A stretch of DNA of 64,000 nucleotides from Eleginops maclovinus (taxonomy: Eukaryota > Chordata > Actinopteri > Perciformes > Eleginopidae), in the NCBI RefSeq assembly GCF_036324505.1, contig NC_086364.1, positions 20,251,648 through 20,315,647 of the forward strand, in the 5' to 3' direction. Within the stretch, counting starts at the first letter, position 1, and every line of letters starts with the position of its first letter. Of this stretch, positions 1 through 31,357 are shown piece by piece. The position numbers and the translations under genes were made by a program. The notes beneath the pieces are model-generated. The model searched no databases. It saw only the letters and a program-made list of their open reading frames with translations, and was not told the origin of the DNA.

Positions 1-3898
<3,898 letters not shown>

Positions 3899-5500
3899 CG
3901 AGTCCAAAGACAACCCGACACACACAGACACACTTGCGCTTGCACTTGCACACAAAAACTATTTGACTTTTTACATCATATACACACACACATCAACAAA
4001 ATATCAAAGTATACACGGAGTATACGGAGCAGCCAAGCATCACAAGAACACACTTTGGGTCTCTCGCCACCTCCTAACCACCAAACTGTTGGGGGGGGTT
4101 AAAGGAGGTAGCACAGCGGGAGAGGAAGAAGATACAAAAACAAATAAAAAAACGGACAAAAAAAGTATTTTAAAGTTTTTCAAATGTTTTGAAGAAGCAT
4201 TTTTATCCTTCAGTTTTAACAAGCTATGATGTCATTCTTCAGAATGTCTACCGCCGCCGTGGACAGAATCGGCCAATCACATGCGAGCCTGCGAACTTTT
4301 AGAAAATCTGACATGTGAAGAAGAAGAAGAAGAAGAACAAAGCGGAGACTGATTGTCTTTCTGTCTGACAAGCTGATTGATTGACTAGTATTCATGCTTT
4401 ATGTTTAACCACTGTCGTGTATCAGAGAGTGCATGTACGTGTGTGTGTGAATGAGACTGTATTTGTGAGTGTGACAGAGAGAGAGAGAGAGAGTGTGTGT
4501 TTCAGGCATGGCACCCTGTTCCGCTGTAAAAATGATCAAATGAGCCTGCTCATCTGTTTTTTGCTAACTTTTTGTCTCCTTCCGTTTGTATCTGCGACCA
4601 CTCTGATCCACTCTGATATTTTTATTATTTATTACTAAGTGATTACTGACCAAGCTGCTATTTGCTCTACACGGAGCCCACACTAATCTCTTCATTACCC
4701 CCCCTCTCTACCAGAGTTGAAGGGTCAATTCACTTACAATTCAAGTAATCCACAAAGTGGGTTTGATTGAATTTCGTTACTTTTTTTTTTTAACATTCAT
4801 ATAATTGCCGGGGGAAATAGTCTTGTCAGTGTATGAATGAACAGTATTTTTGGTGTTTTAAATACCATGTTACATTTATTTGGAAAGGGATCAATCCTCC
4901 CTGCCCTGGTTTTAAAAACTCTACTGACGCTACGGACCTGGATATTTAACAAGATGAGCCACGAGGACGGAGAAAAGAAAGGGTCAGCTTCAGGAACTCT
5001 TTGGTTGAATGTGACATGTATAATAAAATCTCAAAAGCCTTTCATACATGTTTCATCATCCATTTCACCATCTTGTTTTTTCTTTCTCTGTGGCCCTGAT
5101 GTTGTTTCCATTGCCTGGATGTTAGAAAAAAGTAGTCCTCGTTCTCAAGACCACCATGAATGAACAAAAACTCCTCTTTGCAGTCATTAGTCCTCAAACA
5201 AAGTGAATGAAATTAAAAGACCTACACGTGGAAACAGTTGGGATTTGTTGTAGATTGATTATTGAAGACTGTTAAGCAGTATCATTTCAATCTGCATTTT
5301 CTAGAGTCCACTGTGTAATGGATGCAAGAGTATTGTAACTTACTATGTACTAAACATTTATGAAAAAATACAATGTAAATAAGATTATATTAAAAGAAAT
5401 TAAATTGAAAATAAATGTCTTGTCTTGTGTGCATTTTCTTTGTGACTATCCATATCAATTAACATCTGTATATAAATGTATTCAATAAACATTTATGTAT
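3899..5500 (+). other. smurf1 3' UTR with candidate polyadenylation signals
   Basis: This follows the smurf1 stop. AATAAA hexamers lie at 5022-5027, 5410-5415 and 5484-5489, so transcripts may end near 5.05 kb or near 5.5 kb. It contains a GAA run around 4318-4336 and a GA/GT-rich stretch at 4430-4500. No other gene is seen. The true 3' end cannot be fixed without cDNA. Confidence 0.6.
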
Positions 5501-6060
5501 TTTTAATGTAGGAGATGTCTAAACCTGTTGATATTTTGTCCTTGTATATAGATCTTTTTTTATATCTATTTAGGTTATTGGGCAACTTAATATATTTATT
5601 ATATTTTATCGTTTTATTTCACATACTTAAAATAATTGAGTTTATATTTTTTTGTTTTACTTACTTTTTTTATTTTATTTTTTTCGATCTTTTTATTGCA
5701 CACCTCATTATATACCTAATTCAATTTTTAATGTAGGATCAGGATAAGAGTTTTTATTTTTACAATTTTCCAGCAAAATCTGTACCCAAGCTCAGTTTAC
5801 AGTTCTTTGGGATTTTTTTTTATCACGGCAGCATGTAGGTAAGACATTGCAAGAAAAGACAGTAAAAACATTCATATCAACACAAGGACATATATCTATA
5901 GAGTATTGAATACACAATATAAATAAACAGAATTTTATATTATTCTAATTTCAAGCTATTTTATACATTATATATATATATGTTATACATTATACATATA
6001 TAAAATTATATTATTTGGTTACACTTCAGTGATGTTTGACTTGACTACAGCAACGTAACG
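5500..6060. other. AT-rich intergenic spacer between smurf1 and rnf216
   Basis: T-rich low-complexity DNA (5515-5740) followed by AT-dinucleotide-rich sequence around 5960-6015. No coding potential that I can support. Confidence 0.6.
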
Positions 6061-6257
6061 TAAAAACGACATTTCCCAGAATTCAACAGAAGCAGATCGC
6101 GACCTGCGCCGTACGCGTGACGTCGGCACTGTTCTTGTTTTGGCAGTTTGTTTCGATATTCAACGAAAGCCAGTCCATCAAGAGGGCGTTTTGTGTTGGT
6201 TGTCCACCACCAAGCTGCGGTATGGTACATTTCTACATGTGTCTTGTTTAAACCTAG
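6060..6257 (+). promoter_or_regulatory. Candidate rnf216 promoter / non-coding first exon
   Basis: A local cluster of CpGs after AT-rich spacer, with GCGCCGTACGCGTGACGTC (a CRE half-site) near 6107-6124. A possible donor (AG|GTAATA) follows 6257. rnf216 needs an upstream non-coding exon because its start codon lies just after an acceptor at 8585. The exact exon limits are inference; 5' RACE or RNA-seq would settle them. Confidence 0.4.
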
Positions 6258-6676
6258 GTAATAAACTGTTAACGGTCGTTTTGAAGCAATGTAATCCGTA
6301 GAAATCCCGACATTAGTGAGCTAAGTACTTAACCTACTAGCTAGCTAGCAAGCTAACAAACATTAGCTTAGCTTAAAAGCAGTTTCTTCTGCGCGGAAAT
6401 GATCGATTTCTGTTCTGACCTGTTTGTTTTTAACGTCAGGATCTGAAATATTAAGCAAACTTCCCAGTCTTAAGACTACTGTCACTTTGATTAACTGAAA
6501 ACAAGTCCATATATGTAGTGTTGCAACACTGCCAGCGTCTGCAGTCTATCAAAATGAAAGATTTGCATTGATTTCCTGCCAACTTTGAGGGCAATGATTT
6601 CATGTCCTCTTTGTTAACTTCTTTTAAGATAACTTGACAATTGCAGATTCACTTATTTGTCTTATTTGGTAAGGTT

Positions 6677-7676
6677 ATGCACTGTTTGGCCACTTAATAA
6701 GGTATACATGTCGTTAACACAAATATCTAATCAGCTAATCACATCGCAGCAACTCAATGCATTCAGGCTTATAGATATGTTCAAGACGACCTGGTGAAGT
6801 TCAAACAGAACATCAGAATGGCGACAAAGGTGATTTAAGTGACTTTGAACGTGGTATGGTTGTTGGTGCCAGACGGGCTGGTCTGAGCATTTCAGAAACT
6901 GCTGATCTACTGGGTTTTTCAAGCACAACCATCTCTAGGGTTTACAGAGGAGGATCAGAAAAAGGGCTAATACCTTGTTGATGCATAAGTCAGAGGAGAA
7001 TGGCTGGTTGAAGATGATAGAAAGGCAACAGTAGCTCAAATAACCACTGGATACAACAAAAGCATGCAGAAGACCATCTCTGAACACACAACACGTGTAA
7101 CCTTGAAGCCGATGGGCTACAGCAGCAGAAGACCACAGGGGTGTCAGCTTAGAACACCATCAGACGTTTGCCGTAAACAACATGAAAGCATGGATCCACC
7201 CTGCCTTGAATCAACGGTTCAGGCTGGTGCTGGTGGTGTGACGGTGTGGGGGATATTTTCTTGGCATACTTTAGGCCCCTTGGTACCAATTGAGCATCAT
7301 CTAAACGCCACAGACTACCTGAGTTTTGTTGCTGACCATGTCCATCGCTTTAAGACAGTGTACCCATCTTCTGATGGCTACTTCCAGCAGGATAACGCGC
7401 CACAAAGCTCAAATTGTGTCAAACTGCTTTCTTGATCATGACAATGAGATCACTGTACTCAAATGAACTCCTATAAAGCACCTTTGGGATGTGGTGGAAC
7501 GAGAGATTGGCAGTATGGATGTGCAGCCACCAAATCTAATATGGACCAAAATCTCTGAGGAATGTTTCCAGCAATTTGTTGAGTCTATCCCATAAAGAAT
7601 TAAGGCAGTTCTGATGGAAAACGGGGGCCCCACCCGGTTCTAGCAAGGTGTCCCTAATAATGTGGCCAGTGAGTGT
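6677..7676 (+). mobile_element. Degenerate Tc1-like DNA transposon
   Basis: The ends resemble inverted repeats: GGCCACTTAATAAGG near 6688-6702 against the reverse complement of CCTAATAATGTGGCCAG near 7652-7669, with TA at both boundaries. Internal plus-strand remnants of a Tc1 transposase are visible: the DNA-binding part (ISETADLLGFSSTTISRVY, about 6889-6945), then HTLGPLVPIEHHLNATDYL (about 7267-7323), then YPSSDGYFQQDNAP (about 7359-7400). The reading frame is broken several times. The stretch with the first catalytic Asp is deleted, and the PIEHLW glutamate reads as Lys. It is a dead copy in rnf216 intron 1. Confidence 0.85.
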
Positions 7677-7681
7677 ATACA

Positions 7682-8460
7682 CTGTGGTGGATAGTAATGC
7701 ATATTTACTCAGTTACTGTACAATTTTGAGGGACTTGAACTTAACTTGAATATATTTTACATTATGCTACTTGTACTTTTACTTTACTACATTATGGAGG
7801 ACATTTCTTACTTTTTACTTCACTATATTTATTTTACAAATGTATATATATATCTTTTATTTAACCAGATAAGTCTCATTGAGATTAAAATCTCTTTTCC
7901 AAGAGAGACCTGGCCAAGAAAAGCAGCGAGAACAGTGTTACAACAAACAATACAGACAGACGAACAAAAAGAAATGGTAAAAACCAGTGAGTATGGAAAT
8001 AAAAGATACTGTTAAAAGCATAACAACTGGCACAATTGTAAGACAACAAGGGTTAAAAGAGCCACCAAAACCACCAAGAGTTCGTTGTTCCTTTTCCTTT
8101 AAAATGGACTTGCACTCCCCCATAGTTATAAAATCTGACAATTTCTGCTCCTTCTGTACAATTTAGTTACCAGCTTATTTGCAGGTATGGATTTATAATA
8201 CAGAATATTAATCACCAAGTGCAGCAAGGATATTCATGCATCAATAATAAATCAGATATGGGCCATAGTGGAAAATTAGTACTTGAAGTATATTTTGATG
8301 CTAATACTTTTGTACTTTGACTCGAGTACAATTTTGTATGCCCGACTATTACTTTACCATGTAGTATTGCCACTTTAACTTATGCAAAAGTAAAGATCTG
8401 AGTTCTTCTTGCACTTCTGTTTTTACAGTCACGTGGTGGAGTCCAACCCTTACTGTGTTT
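7682..8460. repeat. Dispersed teleost repeat next to the Tc1 relic
   Basis: The sequence around 7684-7825 (runs such as GCTACTTGTACTTTTACT) and 8290-8400 resembles a very common fish interspersed repeat built from TACTT motifs. The centre (7855-7925, AACCAGATAAGTCTCATTGA) resembles another common fish repeat, so this may be a nested insertion. The assignment is from memory of such sequences and no family name is claimed. Confidence 0.5.
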
Positions 8461-8535
8461 GCTAAATGTTATGACAAGTCTAATAATTTGAAGTGAAGTC
8501 ATTTGTTGGAATTCAAGGGGGATTGCCAGCAGTCT

Positions 8536-8537
<2 letters not shown>

Positions 8538-8584
<47 letters not shown>
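8538..8584 (+). repeat. (GT)n microsatellite abutting the rnf216 exon 2 acceptor
   Basis: About 23 GT units run directly into TAG at 8583-8585, the acceptor of the exon holding the rnf216 start codon. There is no normal polypyrimidine tract between the repeat and the AG. Confidence 0.9.
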
Positions 8585-8587
<3 letters not shown>

Positions 8588-8648
8588 GCTATTGACGGTA
8601 TTGACTGAGCAGTGACAGATTGAAGGAGCTGGTAAGTTTGGTTTCACA

Positions 8649-25826
<17,178 letters not shown>

Positions 25827-26200
25827 CACACACAGTTCTGCTTCTCATTTCAGTGCCATTTTTGTATTTCAGCGTGCATCGTTTTCTACCCTCTCTCTAC
25901 ATCTATTCTCACAGCCCGGGTGTTCGTCGTTGGACACATTGTTCAGATAAAGCGCGCTGAAATGAAAAGTGCATCTGTGGAACGGCTCCTTGATTTCTCC
26001 CGCCGAACTGACTCCCACGTCCCATTTTCATCTCGTCTGTTGCCCGTTAAACTGAAGAACAGTTTAGACTCTTGAGACAATTTATTCCAGTTTATACAGA
26101 TATTTTTGAGAAGACAATAAAAAAAACTAAAAACTGTTAGCATTCCATTCTGTATCTTTTGCTTAACGGGTGTGAGACCACACAGTTTTCAAATAAAGAG
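25827..26200 (+). other. rnf216 3' UTR and polyadenylation signals
   Basis: This follows the TAG at 25824-25826. AATAAA hexamers lie at 26116-26121 and 26192-26197. No further coding exon is needed because the protein ends as in the family (MHYGPPHRYYRRF). Confidence 0.65.
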
Positions 26201-26254
26201 TTGACAATGGGTTGAGTTTTCGGTTCATACAAGTCAAAAACTCCTCAATATATG

Positions 26255-26640
26255 GGACATATTCTGTTCATTTTCAGGTTCATATTTGTATTTAGTGTCA
26301 CTGGGACATGTCTCCATGCTTTAATGTTCAAAAAGCTCTTTATTTTTCTGATCCTGCCTGTGCTGCAGCACCTCTTTTCACCCTCTGTCTGAAACCAGAG
26401 CCCAGTCTGCTCTGATTGGTTAGCTGGATGGCTCTGTTGTGATTGGTCAACTGCTTAGAGATGTCCCGTCTCTTAGCCTATCTCGTACAATGTGTTGGAG
26501 CGCTAACCATAGAAGCGCGAGTGCTCTATATTTATGTCACTGTTACCAATTTTGCAGACCATTTACATGCACACAAACTTATATAACACACTACAGGAAA
26601 GGGAAACCCCCCAAAACATATAAGGGCCCTTTTTATTTTC
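26255..26640. mobile_element. MITE-like element, family M1, copy 1
   Basis: It shares a long body with copies at 44030-44495, 48031-48371 and 60600-61028: CATGTCTCCATGCTTTAATG, CTCTGATTGGTTAGCTGG, GTGATTGGTCAAC, CTTAGAGATGTCCCG, ACACTACAGGAAA. It lies just after the rnf216 polyadenylation signals. There is no ORF of a transposase, so it is non-autonomous. Confidence 0.75.
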
Positions 26641-28980
26641 TTTATCTGTTTATAAAAAGCAAAATATTCTTTCTTTCTTCTTACTACCTTTCTGCATCTC
26701 TCTCCCCCCCTTCTCTCTCCCCCCTCCTCCCTGCATTAAAAGGGGCTGAGTCATGATAACTGAGCCCTCAGGCGATGAACCAATCACATGACAGAGCGGG
26801 TGCTTTCCGCCAATCTATGCTTAGCAACAGCCGGGCTTTGTGATGTTACTGAGAGGAGACTTCTTTGTTCAGCCAAGTGTGCTGCTAGTGTGACAAATCA
26901 TTTTGCCACACACACACACGCACACACACACACTCAGACACACACTCACAGCCTCTTGTTTCTACATGTAGGCAGCGAACCCCCGTTATTGCCCTGGGGT
27001 CCTAATGGTTTTAGTCATGGGTGGTGCCAGACAGACTGTTTTGTATGAGAGCCAGAATTAGACTTAATCAGATTCAGTATCTTCAAACACCAGCCGAGCC
27101 CTCATGAATGAAATTATGCGTATTTAACAAAGACACAGGGGACATGAGGGGGCTTCCATGGAGTTTGTAAGTATATAAATCATATTTTGAGAAAGTTACA
27201 CTTGTGGAAAATTGGATTTACTGATTTTTAAATTCCAATAAATCCAATAAAAAGACAGTAAATGGCTTCTGAAGATAGAATGTGAGGGCTTATTCTTCAA
27301 AAATAATAACACCAGATGTAATTAGTTTTGGGAATAACCTAGACAATAACCTCAAAACACACACAGCATTACTTTTGAAGCAACAATCAGGAGATTCAGT
27401 GCTGCACATTAATGAGATCAGGAGATCTTCAAAGAGTAAATGAGACTGTGAGATTTTGCTCATTGCTAATGTCTGCTGACAATGCTGACATGTTGGAGTT
27501 TAGCAGGTATGACATGTCTTAGTGTAGCACTAAAGCATGCTTCATTTAATGGTCAGCACTAAACACAAAATACAGCTGAAGCTTACATTGAAGGTCATAA
27601 ACCAAAGTATTGAACAATTGTACAATTCAATCTAATGGTGGCATTTAAAGGTCAGCTGATTACAAAAGTAAATCTCAAGGGGCGACAAAGCAATCCTTTC
27701 AATAGTTGAGACATTAAACTGAAAACCAACAAAGTCAACCGCATGGGGAACATGAATGTCTTATCCAAATATGTTATCCGTTGAGCCACACAGCCAGCAA
27801 AGACACAAATGATGAAACTTTTAATCTCCCAAAAAGACTGGATCCTTCACTTAATGCAACACAAGTGTGTCTTTCATTAAACCCTCTCTGCCGGGTAAAC
27901 ACCAATGTTCTTCAAACTCTCTCGTTAACACAGCATTTCTGTTGGAAAATTACATTTTTCATGCAAGCTAAAGCAGAAATAAATCATGTGTACACTTCAC
28001 ATGCCATCTCATAGCTCTGTTGACATTTCTGCCAGCTGTTTTTACAGTTTTTCCCATGATATATCCTGTGATAAATGATTTTAAAGCATGAAATAGAGCA
28101 CCTTTGACTCCCTTGACTGCCATAAAACATGGTGGCAGTTCAGACTATTATCACCTTTATTTACACCCTGACCTGTGACCTTTCACCCTGACTGTCCATT
28201 GCCGCTGTTGCAACACAAAGAGGACAACGGCGTGATGAGCCTGAAAACAATCGCGCCTTTCTCAAAAACCATAAAATAAGTGATTTATCCTTTTCCAGCC
28301 CTAAATCCTTGAACCCACCCCGGAGCCCTCCAGACGAGCGGGTCATGGATTACAGGCGGAGAGCATTACAGAGCATTATCTGCTAATGACTCATTTAATT
28401 CAAAGAACAAAAGGACAGGCTTAAGCGACGCGATTAGGCTCAATAAAGGAGACTTCTGACAATGCAATGCTGTCACTCCTACACACAGTTATAGTTCCCA
28501 CTCACTCCCAAAATATATATTTATTTTATGCAGTTAGACGGAGGCTGTATGACTGAAGTTTTAGAAGCTCACTAGAGGGAGTTGAAAAAGTGTTTGACAT
28601 ATTTTTAGGATTTTAAATCATCTTATCTGACATGAGGAGGCTGCATGTTTGTTATTAAATTTGGTACAAATATTCATGAGGAAAACAATTATTCATCCTA
28701 TGACTTAAAAGTAAAATGAATCACAATCCTATCAGCTTCATGAGTTTCAGCTACTTATTGTTGAGTGCTAATTAGCAAACATGCTACAAAGCTAAACTAA
28801 TCAAGGTGCCAGCATTGTAGCGTGTTAGCATGCTAATGCTAGCATTTAGCTAAAGATGATCTCAGAACTGCTAGGCTGTTGACTAATATTTGAGCTCTTT
28901 ATTATTAGTTTTCATCTAATGATACATCCCTTATTGTAACATGCTGGGTAACATAATGAAATAAAAGCATAGGCTACTGT
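26640..28980. other. Intergenic DNA downstream of rnf216, no gene seen
   Basis: Contains a short CA-rich run (26909-26946) and AT-rich DNA. I found no exon of a known gene; the open frames are short and unlike any protein I recognise. Around 28790-28860 are AGCATGCTAATGCTAGC-type runs common in fish intergenic DNA. Confidence 0.55.
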
Positions 28981-29152
28981 TTAAACCAAGGTATCTATTC
29001 TCAGAGGTTTGCGGGTGCGGGCGGGAGAGGACATAGACGTTGACGCTGGAACATATGGCAGAAACCCAAAGACAAGGCGATCAGGGCCTGTGCTAACAAA
29101 AGCGTCTTTTAAGCAAACTCTTTGCACACCAACAATGTTCTCAATGCTCAAG

Positions 29153-29389
29153 TTCATGCTGGCCATCGGCACCATGCCTGTGCTCATCTTCCCCAAAGAC
29201 GACATCGCTGACAGTATGATAATGATAATGGCATGTTACTACACCTTTCACCTCACCTACCCAAAATGTATTGCCACACTCTTGTCTGTCCTGCAGACAG
29301 AGGTACTGATTGACACCATACATGACAGAGACATGACGTCCTCATATAAAAAAGCCATCACTGACTGGAAAAAATTCATAACTGATTAG
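29153..29389 (+). pseudogene. C-terminal coding exon of a SAMD3-like family gene, displaced upstream
   Basis: The acceptor AAG at 29150-29152 is followed by 79 codons including TAG. It encodes FMLAIGTMPVLIFPKDD, MACYYTFHLTYPKCIATLLS, TEVLIDTIHDRDMTSSYKKA and DWKKFITD. This type of ending occurs in the multicopy fish 'SAM domain-containing protein 3-like' genes, as far as I recall. It is in phase 0 and would follow directly after the exon ending at 33426 (VIVCETNC), but it lies about 2 kb upstream of the first recognisable exon of that gene. The open frame extends upstream to 29009 without recognisable homology. Confidence 0.55.
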
Positions 29390-29485
29390 TTCATAAATAT
29401 TAATTATGTTTGCCTTGGGTAATATAGTGTGTTGAGTCATACCTGATCTGATACGTAGCTGCAAGCACACTACTTTGTGTTTGTG

Positions 29486-29988
29486 TATTAAAGGAACAGA
29501 CCACCGTACTTTAACAATGAAATATGTTCTTCTCAGAGCGACTTCCCAGTCAGTCAGACGCGCTGTCACTCCTGTTAGCATTTGTAGCTAGACTCAGCAT
29601 GGCCAACGGTAAGTTTCGGGGCTGTAGTTAGATGCGACCAAAGTCTTCCACGATTTTCCTGTTTACTTAGACTTTGGTCGCATCTAACTACAGCCCCGAA
29701 ACTTACCGTTGGCCATGCTGAGTCTAGCTACAAATGCTAACAGGAGTGACAGCGCGTGGCCATGCACAATGAAATATGTTCTTCTCAGAAGTGAGACGAG
29801 ATGATACGTACCTCTCCGAGCACTGTGCGACCTCCCATGCTGAGTCTAGCTACAAATGCTAACAGGAGTGACAGCGCGTCTGACTGACTGGGAGGTCGCA
29901 CAGTGCTCGGAGAGGTACGTATCATCTCGTCTCACTTCTGAGAAGAACATATTTCATTGTTAAAGTACAGTGGTCTGTTCCTTTAATA
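29486..29988. mobile_element. Nested fold-back element with near-identical terminal inverted repeats
   Basis: Termini TATTAAAGGAACAGACCAC... and ...GTGGTCTGTTCCTTTAATA are inverted repeats of about 50 bp differing at about one position. Inside are two further hairpins: about 29558-29645 against 29669-29757 (arms about 87 bp) and about 29769-29838 against 29888-29959 (arms about 70 bp). A 45-bp block (CATGCTGAGTCTAGCTACAA...) is present three times, once inverted (29558-29602) and twice direct (29713-29757, 29835-29879). No coding capacity. The near-perfect arms suggest recent origin. Confidence 0.85.
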
Positions 29989-30099
29989 TACGTATATTAC
30001 AAGTGTACTGTAACTAGTCTCACTTTCGCCTTTAAGCATTGAGGCTGCCATGTTTTGTTGTACCCATGTCATGGGCATGTTAAATATAATAAAAAAGAA

Positions 30100-30640
30100 T
30101 TTCATTTAACCAAGTCTGTGTCACTCTTTCCTCTTTTCTTTTCCTTCCTCTTTTAGTACTGTCAGGATCACTGATTATTAAGCATTACTATGATTTCACA
30201 GCTTTTTACTTATTTCAAGAAATTTAAGAATAATATTCTACATACAGAGGAAAATATTCTTAGCTATATCAAGAAAAGTACACTAGTTTTTAGTATGACT
30301 TTGCTGGTTTCGAGAAATACATGGCCTAGTGCATACCACTATGTCAAGATAATGGCTCTAGCATTTACTTAATTCAAGAATATTTTTCAGTATATTGAGA
30401 AAAAAGGCCACGTGTGTTTAATTCGAATCAAGAAAAATGTACTTGCTATTAGATAAAATACAATAATTCTAAGGTATTTGTGGGTTAATTGAGATAAGAT
30501 ATTTTTACTTGTTTTGAAAAGTCTTGACAAGCCACATTTTCTTGTTCCATTGGCAGATAATTTATCTATTTTTAAGCAAAATATACCTCATTTTTGTACT
30601 TATTTTTCTTGTTTTTAAAAGCTGAGTTTTTGCAGTGTAA
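30100..30640. repeat. AT-rich dispersed repeat candidate
   Basis: A run of related phrases (CTTATTTCAAGAAATTTAAG, TTAATTCAAGAATATTTTTC, AATTCGAATCAAGAAAAATG) ends in GAGTTTTTGCAGTGTAAG, resembling a repeat common in fish genomes. No ORF of interest. Confidence 0.45.
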
Positions 30641-30789
30641 GCGTTAGCGGCAACCTAAAAAGTATGTTTGAAAACTTCAGTTAAGACCTCCAATAGCTTG
30701 CAACGTTATTATAGCACATAACCAACAAACCGAGTCAATGTAAACATACAAAAAGTCGTGTAGATAGCTATATTCACTTTAAATATGTA

Positions 30790-31090
30790 CCACTAAAAGG
30801 CTCTCAACCCGCCGCCATCTTGGATGACATTTTTTGATAACTTTAGCCCCTCTGAACAACGTAGGCACACGCACGCAATTCGCGGGCAGTTTCTCACGTC
30901 ACTTCAGCTACGAAGGCAAAACGTAGACAATATGGCGGTCGTTGAGTACGAAAAGTGTACAATATATCCACACTTCAAAAATGGCGGCTTTGAGGGTGGT
31001 TTGGGGCCGTCATCCGGGTACTTGCAGTACACTTTACTTCGTCGCGATTACAAATGGGACGCCCATAGAGTGCGGAAAGGGCGGTAAGTA
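30790..31090 (+). other. CpG-containing block upstream of the SAMD3-like exons (possible old promoter/5' exon)
   Basis: It includes ATGGCGG twice and ends in a good donor GCG|GTAAGT near 31082. The open frame 30824-31087 matches nothing I know. Splicing the donor to the exon at 31358 in that frame gives an immediate stop, so it is at best a 5' UTR exon. Confidence 0.3.
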
Positions 31091-31357
31091 CGGGTAATGG
31101 AACACAGCAATGATCTTAATGTAGACACCTTTTTTATTCTATTATGTGAGCTGCTGTACTATCTGTTAGATCCCTCCTAGGGATAAATTAAAAAAAAAAA
31201 ATGTTCTATTTAATTTGATTCTATTCTTGTTGGATGTGTGCTTCTCTGCTGCCACCATTAGCATATTCTTACCCTTTGAATAAAGATTGTGACTTAACAG
31301 CCAATATATAACATTATACTGTATATTTACAGTGTGGCTGTGTTGTGTGTTTTTCAG

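Noticed and set aside
28568..28584. CTCF site (CACTAGAGGGAG)
   Set aside because: Lacks the GGC core end; weaker than the site at 20347 and not supported by context.
29009..29152. N-terminal extension of the displaced SAMD3-like exon
   Set aside because: Open but without family similarity; an acceptor at 29151-29152 explains where similarity begins.
30824..31087. 87-codon open frame as first coding exon of the SAMD3-like gene
   Set aside because: In-frame splicing from its donor to 31358 meets a stop at once, and no SAM domain or other family is visible.
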